DNA of 64,000 bases from Cyanobium sp. N.Huapi 1H5 (GCF_024345535.1 NZ_JAGQBH010000004.1:274968-338967); one strand, 5' to 3'; shown: positions 52,341 through 63,548, numbered from the stretch's first letter. Notes: generated from the sequence alone by a model not told the origin. Program-made: numbers and translations.

Positions 52341-54365
52341 TCAGAAGGGGATGGTCAGGCCTCCATTGATCCCGTAATCAGCCAAGGCTCCATTCTCGCG
52401 ACTGTCGTAGCCGAAATCGGCCACGCCGCGGAGGTAAACGGCCAGGTTGTGTCGGGTGGCCACATTCAGGCCCAAGGCAATTCTCAGACCACTGCGATTG
52501 AGCCACGCCCCAGGGACTTGCACTTGTCGGGAAGAAAAGGGGTAGTCCACCGCCTGGTCATTCCCACCTGTCCGCCATGTGCCAAACCAACTCAGCCGTG
52601 CGCTGGGCACAATCAACGTTGTACCTTGACGGACAGTTTGCGCAATCGAGACACCGAGATCAACATTGGTCCAACTTGTATTGTTGGGAAGATAATTTAA
52701 ATTGAAGACGTTGATGTTCGTGTTGCCACCACTGAGTTCGCCACCACTTTCAACAAAGGCGTGCTCATTAATCCCACTCCAGCTCAGATTGAGAGAAGGC
52801 GTCAGCAGTGTGTTTCGGCTCAGGTTGATTCGTCGTCCGGTGACCAAGGCAGCGGTGAAGCTTTCTGCCGATTTTTGACCGGACGCTGAGAGTACAGAGC
52901 TGTCCAGTTGAATGCCTCGCGTCTGGCTGCCACTGAACGTGCCATAGCCTGCCAGCGCACCGATGAAGTAGGGTCCCGGTGACCACCTGCCATAAAGGCC
53001 GACGCCATAGGCGGTGGGAGACCAGTTACCTCCTCCATTTCCCGTCTGAATGACCGACAACGATCCAACCGATCCATAGACACCCAACTGAGTGCTGGGA
53101 GACAACGACTTTTCAAGTCCGAATAGTGATGCACCACCACGGCTGTCAGCACGATTGACCCAGTTTCCCAGGCCTGGGTTGTCGATGTTTGTCAAGGATG
53201 TGCTGAAACCCCGTACCCAGGCCCTGAGCCTCCGGCGATCTCCGTAGAACTCGTTGGGTTGATCGGCAAAGGTGAAACGCTTGTCGGCGGCCTGAACAGA
53301 CTTTGGGCCAGGTTGCTTTATGCATTCAGCCTTGGCTTGAGCCATAGCTTTGTCAGAATCCACATATCGCTGTGGGTTGGGCTCTGAGCCTTTACACAGT
53401 GGAATCTGAAGAGGTTCAACATCCAATGCACTGTTCAGTACAGCCATTGCAGAGTCGTTGAGCATCTTCTGGATGCCCGCCGGAGCCGCATCGGTGTTGC
53501 GAGGGAAGAAACCCGAAACGATGGCTTGAGGGGAAAGAGTGGCGGCGAACGAAGTTGACAAGTCCTCGACGACCGCCTCCGGCATCAACTCGCCAGTGAG
53601 GGGAGGCTCGAAGGGATCCGGCAACTCTGGCTCCGGCTGGGAAAACTCCAGCAAGCCAAAGGCTGCGTTATCAATGAAGTTGCCAATGCTGAGATTTCCA
53701 GTTGCCGTGGACTCGGCGGTGTAAGCAAAACGAAATTGCTGACCAGCTTCACCAATCAAAATATTTTTCTGCACGTAGTTTGTCCAGGTCTGACCGGTCT
53801 GATAGGTATCAGAGCGCACGGTCGTCCATGCCCCATTCTTCAGAACCTGGACATCCAGTTTCATCGTATCGGTTCCAGCCCGTCCACGATGCCAGAAGGA
53901 ATAGGACAACACTCCTGTCCTCCCCAGCGTCACCGTTTGAGACAGGGTGCTTGGACGCGTGGCATTCAGTTCGGCAAAGAAGTTACCGCCGCCGACGGGG
54001 AAAAACACATCGCCTGCGGCCGTGGCCTGAGCTGGCGCGATGGTAAAGACAGGTCCGCCAGATGAAGCGCTATAACCTGAAGACCAGAGCTCTATCTTGT
54101 TATCCGAAGCGGATGTGTTCCAAGGGGGAACTTGTGAAGCATCAATCTGCCTGAAGTATGACCCCGTCGGCGGGCCCGGAGGATCCGGCGGGATCGGGAG
54201 GGCAGGTACCTGGGTTTCAAACCCCCCGTTCTGAATCAGATTTCCACGATCCTGAGCGCAAGCATTCGGACCTTCTGCCAACAGGGAGAGCGCTAAACAT
54301 CCAATCGCCATACGCCCAACACCAGGCCAGCATCCCCCACGAATGAATTGAATCAATGCGGCCAA
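52341..54365 (-). CDS. DUF642-like autotransporter (outer membrane beta-barrel)
   Basis: The 674-residue product has a signal peptide (MAIGCLALSLLAEGPNACAQ). A passenger domain (about residues 40-240) follows with NLIQNGGFETQVP, SASDNKIELWSSG, LSQTVTLGRTGVLSYSFWHRG and LSIGNFIDNAAFG, the DUF642/carbohydrate-binding-like jelly-roll pattern. After a Pro/Glu linker and a helical segment comes a C-terminal autotransporter barrel (about residues 390-674) with alternating strands (AWVRGFSTSL, YGVGLYGRWS, TPSLNLSWSG), ending in Phe (NGGLTIPF). The codon and base usage are A+T-richer than core genes. It probably displays a surface adhesin. It sits between sufS and a sufS remnant. Confidence 0.82.
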   Translation of the reverse strand: MAALIQFIRGGCWPGVGRMAIGCLALSLLAEGPNACAQDRGNLIQNGGFETQVPALPIPPDPPGPPTGSYFRQIDASQVPPWNTSASDNKIELWSSGYSASSGGPVFTIAPAQATAAGDVFFPVGGGNFFAELNATRPSTLSQTVTLGRTGVLSYSFWHRGRAGTDTMKLDVQVLKNGAWTTVRSDTYQTGQTWTNYVQKNILIGEAGQQFRFAYTAESTATGNLSIGNFIDNAAFGLLEFSQPEPELPDPFEPPLTGELMPEAVVEDLSTSFAATLSPQAIVSGFFPRNTDAAPAGIQKMLNDSAMAVLNSALDVEPLQIPLCKGSEPNPQRYVDSDKAMAQAKAECIKQPGPKSVQAADKRFTFADQPNEFYGDRRRLRAWVRGFSTSLTNIDNPGLGNWVNRADSRGGASLFGLEKSLSPSTQLGVYGSVGSLSVIQTGNGGGNWSPTAYGVGLYGRWSPGPYFIGALAGYGTFSGSQTRGIQLDSSVLSASGQKSAESFTAALVTGRRINLSRNTLLTPSLNLSWSGINEHAFVESGGELSGGNTNINVFNLNYLPNNTSWTNVDLGVSIAQTVRQGTTLIVPSARLSWFGTWRTGGNDQAVDYPFSSRQVQVPGAWLNRSGLRIALGLNVATRHNLAVYLRGVADFGYDSRENGALADYGINGGLTIPF

Positions 54366-54481
54366 ACCGAAACGAAAAATTCGGGCGACTATAGCATCAT
54401 TGACTGGTTTGTCAACGCCCGCGAGTCAGAACTCCCTGATCAACACAGCCAAGAGGCCAGGGCGAGGCTCACCCCCTTACC

Positions 54482-55789
54482 TCAGCTGTGCTCCCTCAAA
54501 AACCCGATCGTGCCTTCCAGCTCCTCAGCGAAGCGGTCGATCTCTTCGGGGGTGGTGGTGAAGCCCAGGCTGGCGCGGGCGGAACTGGCCAGGCCGTAGT
54601 GGCGGTGCAGGGGCTGGGTGCAGTGGTGGCCGCTGCGGATGCACACTCCCGCCGAGTCCAGCAGGGCGGCGATGTCGTTGGCGTGCAGACCGTCCACACT
54701 GAAGGCCGCCAACGCGGCCCGGTCGGGTTGCTGGTCCGGCGTGGGGCCCAGGATCCGCACCCCGTCGATGGCCTGCAGCCGCTCGAACAGGCGGCGGGTG
54801 AGCTGCTGCTCCCAGGCGTGGATGCGCTCCATACCCAGGTTCTGCAGGTAATCGAGGGCGGCGCCCATGCCGATCGCCTCGCCGATCGCCGGGGTGCCGG
54901 CTTCGAACTTGTGGGGCAGGTCGGCCCAGGTGCTGTGGTCCAGGTAGACGTCGTGGATCATCTCGCCGCCCCCCAGGAACGGGGGGATCGCCTCCAGCAG
55001 CGCCTCGTGGGCCCAGAGGAAACCCATGCCCGTGGGCCCGCACAGCTTGTGGGACGAACCCACCAGGAAGTCGGCCCCCAGGGCGGCCACGTCCACCGGC
55101 TTGTGGGGCAGGCTCTGGCAGGCATCCACCAGTAACAGGGCGCCGGCCCCATGGGCCAACTCGGCCACCGCCTCGATCGGGTTGAGGCAGCCCAGGGTGT
55201 TGCTCACGTGCACCAGGCTCACCAACTTGGTGCGATCGTTGATCTTGGCCTTGAGGTCCTCCAGATCCAGCTCGCCGCTCTCGGTGACGCCCGCATGGCG
55301 CAGCACGCAGCCCGTCCGGGCCGCCAGCAGCTGCCAGGGCACCAGGTTGCTGTGGTGCTCCATCACCGACAGCAGCACCTCATCGCCCTCCCGCAGGTTG
55401 GCGTCCCCCCAGGTGCGGGCCACCAGGTTGATCGCCTCGCTGGCGTTGCGGGTGAACACGATCTCCCGGGCGCTGGCGGCACCGATGAAGCTGGCCACCT
55501 TGCCCCGGGCCGCCTCGAAATGGTCGGTGGCGCGGGCGCTCAGCTGGTGGGCGCCGCGGTGCACATTGGCGTTGTCGAGGCTGTAGTACTGCTGCAACGC
55601 CTCCAGCACCTGGCGCGGCTTCTGGCTGGTGGCGGCGTAATCCAGGTAGATCAGCGGCTGCCCCAGGCAGGCCGTCTGGGCCAGCAGGGGGAAATCTGGC
55701 CGGGTCTGCACCGCCAGGTCGGCCACCACCGGCGTACCCGCCAGCGGCGGCGCTGCGACCATCGGGGAGTTGGTGGAGGTCGGTGTCAT
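54482..55789 (-). CDS. sufS: Cysteine desulfurase SufS
   Basis: The 435-residue PLP enzyme supplies sulfur for iron-sulfur cluster assembly from cysteine. It has IYLDYAATSQKP, the PLP His in VLLSVMEHHSNLVPWQ, the Asp in LLLVDACQSLPH, the PLP-Lys in LVGSSHKLCGPTG and the active-site Cys in IRSGHHCTQP. The start ATG (55789) overlaps the sufD stop (ATGA), so it is the last gene of the suf operon. The 3' end has a decayed duplicate at 52142-52305. The gene itself is complete. Confidence 0.97.
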   Translation of the reverse strand: MTPTSTNSPMVAAPPLAGTPVVADLAVQTRPDFPLLAQTACLGQPLIYLDYAATSQKPRQVLEALQQYYSLDNANVHRGAHQLSARATDHFEAARGKVASFIGAASAREIVFTRNASEAINLVARTWGDANLREGDEVLLSVMEHHSNLVPWQLLAARTGCVLRHAGVTESGELDLEDLKAKINDRTKLVSLVHVSNTLGCLNPIEAVAELAHGAGALLLVDACQSLPHKPVDVAALGADFLVGSSHKLCGPTGMGFLWAHEALLEAIPPFLGGGEMIHDVYLDHSTWADLPHKFEAGTPAIGEAIGMGAALDYLQNLGMERIHAWEQQLTRRLFERLQAIDGVRILGPTPDQQPDRAALAAFSVDGLHANDIAALLDSAGVCIRSGHHCTQPLHRHYGLASSARASLGFTTTPEEIDRFAEELEGTIGFLREHS

Positions 55790-57066
55790 CGTCCCTGCTC
55801 CCCCAGCAAGCTGGCCAGAGGCTGCCACGGCCGGGCGGCCTCGGGGAGTTCCTGCAGCACCTCCTCGCAGAAGCCCCGCAACAGCAGCCGCGCCGCCTGG
55901 TCGGCGGCGATGCCGCGGCTCTGCAGGTAGAAGAGTTCGTCCTGCTCCAGCCGGCTCACGGTGGCGCCATGGGCGCAGCGCACGTCGTCGGCGACGATCT
56001 CCAGCTCGGGCTTGGTGTCGATGCGGGCCCGGTCGGAGAGGAGCAGGTTGCGGCTCAGCTGGGCCGCATCGGTGCGCTGGGCTGCACGGGGCACCTGCAC
56101 GGCGCCGTTGAACACGCTGCGGCCCTGGCCGTCGGCCACCGCCTTGTGCAGCTGCTCAAGCCGCCCGTCCGGACCTTCGAACACCATCTGGCTGTGGGTG
56201 TCGCTGATCTGGCGGCCATCCGCCAGCTGCAGCGCCTTGAGGGCGCCGTGGGCCGCGCCCTCGCGCTGCACCAGCCGCGGCTCCAGCCGCCCCAATGCCC
56301 AGCCGCCATGGGCGCTCACGCCGCTGTAGCGGCTGCCCGTGGCCTGCTCCACCGCCACCGTGGCCAGCAGGCAGCCTGTTGCGGCGCCAGGCGCCAGCAG
56401 GCCGTGCCGCAGCTCGGCGCCCTCACCCAGCCGGGCTTCCAGCACCACGCTGGTGAGGTTGGCGCCGCCGCTGCGGTGCACCTGCAGCACCTCCAGAGAA
56501 GCCTCGGGCTCCAGCACCAGCAGCAGCCGCAGGGACAGGATCCCCTCGCCGGCGCCAGCGTCACTCACCAGCTCCAGGGTGGTGGCCACCGGGCCGCGCA
56601 CCCGCAGGGCCAGCACCTTTTGCGCCGTGGCGCCGTTAAGCAGCACCGGCCACAGCTCGGTGCTGCCGGTGGCGGCCAGCACCTGGCCCAGGGTCGCGTT
56701 CAGTTCGTCGCCGCTGATGGGCTCCAGGCCCGCCGGCAGGTTGATCCCGGCCAGGGGATCGCTGTGGCCATCAAGGCTGAGGCGCAGGCTGCCGGCGGCC
56801 GTCTCAGGCTGCGCCGCCGGGGCGGCGCTGAGCAGGGTGGGGCTCAGGGCCGTCAGCGGGGCCAGGTCGGTGAAGCGCCAGGCCTCCACGCGCCGTGAGG
56901 GCAGCGGGGTCTGGGCCAGGGCCTGGGCTGCCCGCGCGCGGATGGCCGCCAGGGAATCAGCGCTGCCGGTGTCGCCACCGGCGGCGTTCGCCAGCAGGGC
57001 GTCGACCCAGCCGCCCGGGGCGGCGCCGGCTGCGGCGGTGGGGGTGGAGAGCGAAGCGGCCACCAT
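55786..57066 (-). CDS. sufD: Iron-sulfur cluster assembly protein SufD
   Basis: The 426-residue product has a variable N-terminal helical part (VEAWRFTDLAPL is the family SufD hallmark) and a beta-helix core. The C-terminal SufB/SufD motif is [46 protein letters not shown]. SufD pairs with SufB and SufC as the cluster scaffold. Its ATG lies immediately after the sufC stop and its stop overlaps the sufS start. Confidence 0.96.
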   Translation of the reverse strand: MVAASLSTPTAAAGAAPGGWVDALLANAAGGDTGSADSLAAIRARAAQALAQTPLPSRRVEAWRFTDLAPLTALSPTLLSAAPAAQPETAAGSLRLSLDGHSDPLAGINLPAGLEPISGDELNATLGQVLAATGSTELWPVLLNGATAQKVLALRVRGPVATTLELVSDAGAGEGILSLRLLLVLEPEASLEVLQVHRSGGANLTSVVLEARLGEGAELRHGLLAPGAATGCLLATVAVEQATGSRYSGVSAHGGWALGRLEPRLVQREGAAHGALKALQLADGRQISDTHSQMVFEGPDGRLEQLHKAVADGQGRSVFNGAVQVPRAAQRTDAAQLSRNLLLSDRARIDTKPELEIVADDVRCAHGATVSRLEQDELFYLQSRGIAADQAARLLLRGFCEEVLQELPEAARPWQPLASLLGEQGR

Positions 57067-57067
57067 C

Positions 57068-57871
<804 letters not shown>

Positions 57872-57944
57872 GGCGGGGGAGAAAAGGGCAGGGAAGGGAC
57901 GGGGGAAGAAGCGTTGGGCCGGCCGGGGTGGCCGTGGGCCGGGA

Positions 57945-59387
<1,443 letters not shown>

Positions 59388-59403
59388 GGGGAAGGGGGCC
59401 GGT

Positions 59404-59769
59404 TCAGCCGGCGGTGAGGGACTGGACGTCTTCGAGACTGATGGTCTGGAGCTCGCCCCGGAAGGGGTTGTCCTCGGTGAGGAAGAGCATGCAGTGGCAC
59501 TCCTTGCGCTCCCGCATCGGCACGCAGGGGCAGTTCCAGAACGCCTGGGCCACCTCGGCCTCCTTGTCTTCGTAGTGGCGGCAGGGGCAGAGGGCGCCAC
59601 CCAGCTCGTCCTTGTGCCGGGCCAGACCCTCGAGCACCACGGCGGTGACCCCCGGATCGCTGCAGAAGTAGGTGCCGGTGCGCTGGGCGTAGGTTTCCGC
59701 GAAACGGCGGATCACCTCCAGGCTTTCGGCACCGGCTGCGGGGGTCGTCGTGGTGGAGGCGTCGGTCAT
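59404..59769 (-). CDS. ftrC: Ferredoxin-thioredoxin reductase catalytic chain
   Basis: The 121-residue product has the exact FTR cysteine pattern CPC (C61, C63), 16 residues, CPC (C80, C82), 8 residues, CHC (C91, C93), and a further Cys36. This enzyme uses its 4Fe-4S cluster and a redox disulfide to pass electrons from ferredoxin to thioredoxin for light regulation. It is the first gene of the operon ftrC-sufB-sufC-sufD-sufS, so it shares control by SufR. The ATG at 59769 lies 37 bp downstream of the palindrome. Confidence 0.95.
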   Translation of the reverse strand: MTDASTTTTPAAGAESLEVIRRFAETYAQRTGTYFCSDPGVTAVVLEGLARHKDELGGALCPCRHYEDKEAEVAQAFWNCPCVPMRERKECHCMLFLTEDNPFRGELQTISLEDVQSLTAG

Positions 59770-59806
59770 GGGCAGAGCGTCGGGTAGCGCGCACCGGTGG
59801 ATCGAA

Positions 59807-59830
59807 TAACGAAACACTTTGGTTTCGTTA
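59807..59830. promoter_or_regulatory. Perfect palindrome, candidate SufR operator
   Basis: TAACGAAAC-ACTTTG-GTTTCGTTA is a perfect 9-bp inverted repeat with a 6-nt spacer. It sits in the divergent region between ftrC-suf (minus strand) and sufR (plus strand), 38 bp from the ftrC start. The inner AAC-N6-GTT spacing agrees with the CAAC-N6-GTTG type of site described for cyanobacterial SufR. Binding by this SufR is inferred from position and symmetry. Confidence 0.7.
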
Positions 59831-59962
59831 CTGCGGGAGCCTAAGGCACAGGCGTGGTCCGTTGACGGCGTGGAAAGGCCATTGTGACGCCCCGGCGGGC
59901 ACCACGGGCCAGCCCCCATTCCCCCGATGTGCGTGGCATGGTGTTTTCGTCACGCCCCCTTC

Positions 59963-60661
59963 ATGAGCGCCCCCGCCCAGTCCCGCGGCCTTCCGGCCGC
60001 TCCCGCCGAGGGAAGCCATCCCACCCGGGAGGCGGCCCTCTCGGTGCTGCTGCGGGAAGGTGAGGCGACGGCCGGCCAGCTGGCGGCCGCCCTCGGGGTG
60101 TCGGTCCAGGTGATGCGCCGCCACCTGCGCAGCCTCGAGGACGACGGCCTGGTGGAGGCCAGCGCGCCCCACGAAGGCCCCGGCCGGCCCAGCAACGTCT
60201 GGCACCTCACCGCCCTGGGTCAGGGCCGGTTCCCCGACGGCAGCGAGACCTTCGCCCTCGGCCTGCTCCACACCCTCACCGAAAGCCTGCCCGCCGACAC
60301 CCTGGAGCTGGTGCTGCGCCAGCAGGCCGAGGAGAAGGCGGCCGACTACCGCCGCCAGATCGGCAGCGGCCCCCTGGGCCAGCGGATTGAGCGCCTGGTG
60401 GAGCTGCGCCGCAAGGAGGGCTACGTGGCCGAATGCCGCCGCGACGACGACCCCACCGCCGCAGACGTCGAAGACCCCGCCTGGGTGATCAGTGAATTCC
60501 ACTGTTCGGTGATGCGCATCGCCGAGCAGTACCCGGTGGTCTGCGACCAGGAGCTGCGCCTGATCCGCCACACCTTCCCCGACTGCGCCGTGGAGCGGGT
60601 CCACTGGCGGCTGGAGGGGGGCCACAGCTGCGGCTTCCGCATCGCCCCCGTCGCCCCCTGA
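59963..60661 (+). CDS. sufR: Iron-sulfur cluster-sensing suf repressor SufR
   Basis: The 232-residue product has an N-terminal DeoR-like winged helix-turn-helix (about residues 20-85: ALSVLLREGEATAGQLAAAL, VSVQVMRRHLRSLEDDGLVE). The C-terminal sensor domain has four cysteines C181, C194, C208 and C223 (FHCSVMR, VVCDQ, PDCAVE, HSCGFR), which can ligate an Fe-S cluster. SufR represses the suf operon when cluster supply is sufficient. It is divergent from ftrC-suf with the candidate operator between them. The ATG at 59963 is chosen because the upstream extension is not repressor-like. Confidence 0.95.
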   Translation: MSAPAQSRGLPAAPAEGSHPTREAALSVLLREGEATAGQLAAALGVSVQVMRRHLRSLEDDGLVEASAPHEGPGRPSNVWHLTALGQGRFPDGSETFALGLLHTLTESLPADTLELVLRQQAEEKAADYRRQIGSGPLGQRIERLVELRRKEGYVAECRRDDDPTAADVEDPAWVISEFHCSVMRIAEQYPVVCDQELRLIRHTFPDCAVERVHWRLEGGHSCGFRIAPVAP

Positions 60662-60664
60662 GCC

Positions 60665-61039
60665 GTGCTCAGCCCTGACGAGCTGCAGGAGCTGGAGGCC
60701 ACCCTGCTGCCCACCCTGGAGCGCCACCACCTGCGGCTCCTGGCCCATGGCCTGCGCACCCTGCAGGCCATCGCCGGACAGCGGGCCGGTGCGCTGCCGC
60801 CGGAGGCGGCAGTGGCGGCCTGGGCCGCCGCCCAGCCGCTGATCGCCGCCGATGCCGGCTTCGAGCAGGCCTTCCTCACCCAGATCGGCCACGTGGCCAC
60901 CCAGCTGGCGGCCATCGCCACCGCCGCCGGCCGGGAACCCCTCGCCCTCGACCTGGCCGATCTGATCCACTGGGCCACCGGCGAGGCCGACCGGCGCCTC
61001 AGGCCCCCGGCAGCCCCACCAGACCCGCCACCAGGCTGA
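60665..61039 (+). CDS. Hypothetical helical protein downstream of sufR
   Basis: The 124-residue product starts at GTG 60665, 3 bp after the sufR stop, so it is co-transcribed with it. It is all helical: LSPDELQELEATLLPTLERHHLRLLAHGLRTLQAIAG, FLTQIGHVATQLAAIATAAG, LADLIHWATGEADRRL. There is no signal peptide and no Cys. The clear helix periodicity and the location suggest a genuine gene linked to Fe-S control; function is unknown. The 3' end overlaps the convergent EamA gene by 41 bp. Confidence 0.7.
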   Translation: MLSPDELQELEATLLPTLERHHLRLLAHGLRTLQAIAGQRAGALPPEAAVAAWAAAQPLIAADAGFEQAFLTQIGHVATQLAAIATAAGREPLALDLADLIHWATGEADRRLRPPAAPPDPPPG

Positions 61040-61952
61040 CCCCGGCCAGGGCGGCGCCGGCGGCCAGCGCCCCCCGCCAGCCGGGCCGGTCCCCCTCCAG
61101 GGCCGCCAGGGGCAGGGCCATCACCGGCGCCGTCGACAGCAGGGCCACGGCGAGCCCCCCCGGCAGCCCCGCCAGGGCGGTCTGCTGCAGGGCGATGCCG
61201 GCGCTGGTGCCCAGCAGGGTGGCGGCGAGCGCCAGGGGCCAGCGGCGCCCCGCCGGCCGGGGCCCCTGCACGGCGCGCGGCAGCCCCGCCAGCAGCGGCA
61301 GCATCACCAGCGCCGCCGCCGCCAGCCGCAGGGTGGCGGCCTGCAGCGGCTCCGGCCCCCCGGCCAGCAACCCCGCCCGGGCCAGCAGCGACCCGCCGCT
61401 GCCGCAGGCCAGGGCCCCGAGGGCCAGGGCCACCCCCACCCCCTCATGGCCCGCCCCTTCACCGCCCGCGGACTGGGCACCCTCGGGCCCGTCCGGCCGG
61501 GGGCCGCGCTGGTGCACCACCAGCAGCACCGCCAGGGTGATCAGAGCGATCCCCAGCCACTGGGCCGGCCGGGGCACCTCCCCCAGCAGGGCCACCCCCG
61601 CCAGGCTGGTGACCGCCGGGCCGCCGGCATCGATGGTGAGGGTGCGCCGGGTGCCCAGCCGCCGCAGGGCCGCGAAGAACAGGGTGTCCCCCAGGGCGAT
61701 CCCCAGCACCCCGCTGAGGGCCAGCAGCAGCAGCGAGCGCGGCGCCATCTGCCACGGCAGCAGGAAGGCCAGCGGCAGCAGCAGGGCCACCGCCAGCAGG
61801 TTCTTGAGCAGGTTCAGCCGGGCGGCCGAGAGGGAGGTGGGCAGCCGGCGCCACAACAGGCTGGAGAAGGCCCAGCAGAAGGCGGCCGCCAGGGCGGCGG
61901 CAACGGGAGCGGCGGACAAGGGGCCGCGGGAGGGTGGGAGAGTTGCGATCAT
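60999..61952 (-). CDS. EamA/DMT family permease
   Basis: The 317-residue product has ten hydrophobic helices in two EamA repeats. Repeat one runs from AALAAAFCWAFSSLLWRRLP to WLGIALITLAVLLVVHQ. Repeat two runs from GALACGSGGSLLARAG to AALAGVSLVAGLVGL. A polar Gly/Pro-rich linker separates them (GPRPDGPEGAQSAGGEG). Drug/metabolite-superfamily exporters of this type carry amino acids or small metabolites; the substrate is unknown. The ATG at 61952 is preferred over an upstream in-frame ATG. Confidence 0.9.
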   Translation of the reverse strand: MIATLPPSRGPLSAAPVAAALAAAFCWAFSSLLWRRLPTSLSAARLNLLKNLLAVALLLPLAFLLPWQMAPRSLLLLALSGVLGIALGDTLFFAALRRLGTRRTLTIDAGGPAVTSLAGVALLGEVPRPAQWLGIALITLAVLLVVHQRGPRPDGPEGAQSAGGEGAGHEGVGVALALGALACGSGGSLLARAGLLAGGPEPLQAATLRLAAAALVMLPLLAGLPRAVQGPRPAGRRWPLALAATLLGTSAGIALQQTALAGLPGGLAVALLSTAPVMALPLAALEGDRPGWRGALAAGAALAGVSLVAGLVGLPGA

Positions 61953-61984
61953 CGCCTGATCGCGCCCCATCGCCTGAGGCCCCC

Positions 61985-62617
61985 GTGAGCGGATCCATCG
62001 CCGACGCCATCAGCTTCTTCCGGCTCAGCTGCGGCCGCTGGCGCTCCCAGCGGAGCAGCCACCACCTGCTGCACCGCCGCGCCGAGGCGGGCGGCTCCTT
62101 CATTGAAGTGGTGGAGCTGGAGGCGGCCGATCCGCGCCTGGAGGCGATCGCCGTCCTGCACGGCCAGGATCCCGCCGGCCTGGTGGGAGGCTGCCGCGTG
62201 CGCTGGAGCGGCTCGATGGCCTGGGACAAGGCCGGCGAGGCCCACGAGGGCGAGAGCGTCTTCGGTCTGATCCCCACCGATGAACGGGGCCGCAGCGGCC
62301 TGCTGCTGCGCGACCGCGGCTACGCCGAAACGGCGCCGGTGGCCGGTCACTTCGCCATGGACGACCACGATGGCCTGCTGCTGACCACCAGCTACGAGAC
62401 GATGAACAGCCTGGAGCGCTTCAGCTTCGCCGGGCCCGACGTGCGCCTGCGCACCAGCACCGTCGAGGGGCTCTCCAACACCGCCTCCTTCTGCGTCGAG
62501 ACCCGGATCGCCGACGGGGCCACCAGCGCAACCGGCGCCAGCGCCGAGGCAACGGGCTCCCAGGCAGACGTCCCGGCGAGCCCAGAAATCGCCTGCCTGT
62601 CAGCCCTGGGCTGGTGA
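61985..62617 (+). CDS. Phycobiliprotein lyase, CpeS/CpcS family
   Basis: The 210-residue product has the family N-terminus AISFFRLSCGRWRSQRSSHHLL, then FIEVVELEAADPRL, SMAWDKAGEAHEGESVFGLIP, DDHDGLLLTTSYETMNSLERF and VEGLSNTASFCVETRI. CpeS/CpcS proteins are lipocalin-like chaperones that attach bilins to the Cys-84-type site of phycobiliprotein subunits. The start is GTG at 61985. The tail after residue 180 is Ala/Ser-rich. The exact client subunit cannot be told from sequence alone. It lies directly upstream of the rod-core linker gene. Confidence 0.9.
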   Translation: MSGSIADAISFFRLSCGRWRSQRSSHHLLHRRAEAGGSFIEVVELEAADPRLEAIAVLHGQDPAGLVGGCRVRWSGSMAWDKAGEAHEGESVFGLIPTDERGRSGLLLRDRGYAETAPVAGHFAMDDHDGLLLTTSYETMNSLERFSFAGPDVRLRTSTVEGLSNTASFCVETRIADGATSATGASAEATGSQADVPASPEIACLSALGW

Positions 62618-62734
62618 CGGGGCCCGCGTTGGTGTTGTGTCGCTAACGTTACGGACTGTGAGCCCTGCCCTCCCGGGCCCGGGGCCGCCGGGGCCCTACT
62701 TCTACGATCCCCAACGACGGATGCCGGACCACGC

Positions 62735-63499
62735 GTGGCTCTTCCACTCCTCAAGTACGCCCCCACCTCCCAGAACTCGCGCGTCGCGCCGTTCCGGGTG
62801 GGTTCCGACGAGGACCCCAAGGCCGTGTCCATGGACAAGGCCATGGACCGGGAAGATCAGAATTTCGTGATCGAAGCGGCCTACCGCCAGATCTTCTTCC
62901 ATGCCTTCAAGGTCGACCGCGACCGCACCCTGGAGTCCCAGCTGCGGGACGGCCAGATCAACGTGCGGGAGTTCATCCGCGCGCTCTGCCTGTCGGACAC
63001 CTTCAACCGCAGCTTCTACAACCTCAACAGCAACTACCGGGTGGCCCGCCACCTGGTCGAGAAGCTGCTGGGTCGCCCGGTCCACGGCAAGGCCGAGGAG
63101 ATCGCCTGGTCGGCCGTGATCATGACCAAAGGGGTCAAGGGCGCGGTGGACGCCATCCTTGATTCCCAGGAGTACCTGGACGCCTTCGGTTACGACACCG
63201 TCCCCTACCACCGCAATCGGGTGGTGGGCTCCCGCGAAGTGGGCGAAACCCCCTTCAACATCACCTCCCCCCGCTACGAGTCCTACTACCGGGGCATCCT
63301 GGGCTTCCCCCAGATCGTCTACACCGGCAAGTCCCGCAGTTTCCCCGAGCGCGCCCAGCAGCGCCGCGGCGGTTTCCCGCAGGACTACCTGCCCTGGGTC
63401 CGCACCCTGCCCGCCCTGCGTGGTGTCGGCAGCGCCGCCGCCGGCAACACCGGCATGGACTACCTCTCCAAGGTTCCCTACCGCAGCATCGGCCGCTGA
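62735..63499 (+). CDS. cpcG: Phycobilisome rod-core linker polypeptide CpcG
   Basis: The 254-residue product has an N-terminal MALPLLKYAPTSQNSRVAPF, characteristic of CpcG. A phycobilisome linker (PBS_linker_poly) domain of about 160 residues follows: IEAAYRQIFFHAFKVDRD, LRDGQINVREFIRALCLSDTF, NSNYRVARHLVEKLLGRPV, ILDSQEYLDAFGYDTVPYHR. A basic C-terminal region contacts the core. GTG at 62735 starts the protein. A terminator follows. The adjacent CpeS-type lyase supports a phycobilisome locus. Confidence 0.95.
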   Translation: MALPLLKYAPTSQNSRVAPFRVGSDEDPKAVSMDKAMDREDQNFVIEAAYRQIFFHAFKVDRDRTLESQLRDGQINVREFIRALCLSDTFNRSFYNLNSNYRVARHLVEKLLGRPVHGKAEEIAWSAVIMTKGVKGAVDAILDSQEYLDAFGYDTVPYHRNRVVGSREVGETPFNITSPRYESYYRGILGFPQIVYTGKSRSFPERAQQRRGGFPQDYLPWVRTLPALRGVGSAAAGNTGMDYLSKVPYRSIGR

Positions 63500-63548
63500 G
63501 TTCGGCCCTCGCCGGCCGGTCTCCCACCGGCCCCTGATTTCACCCTGG

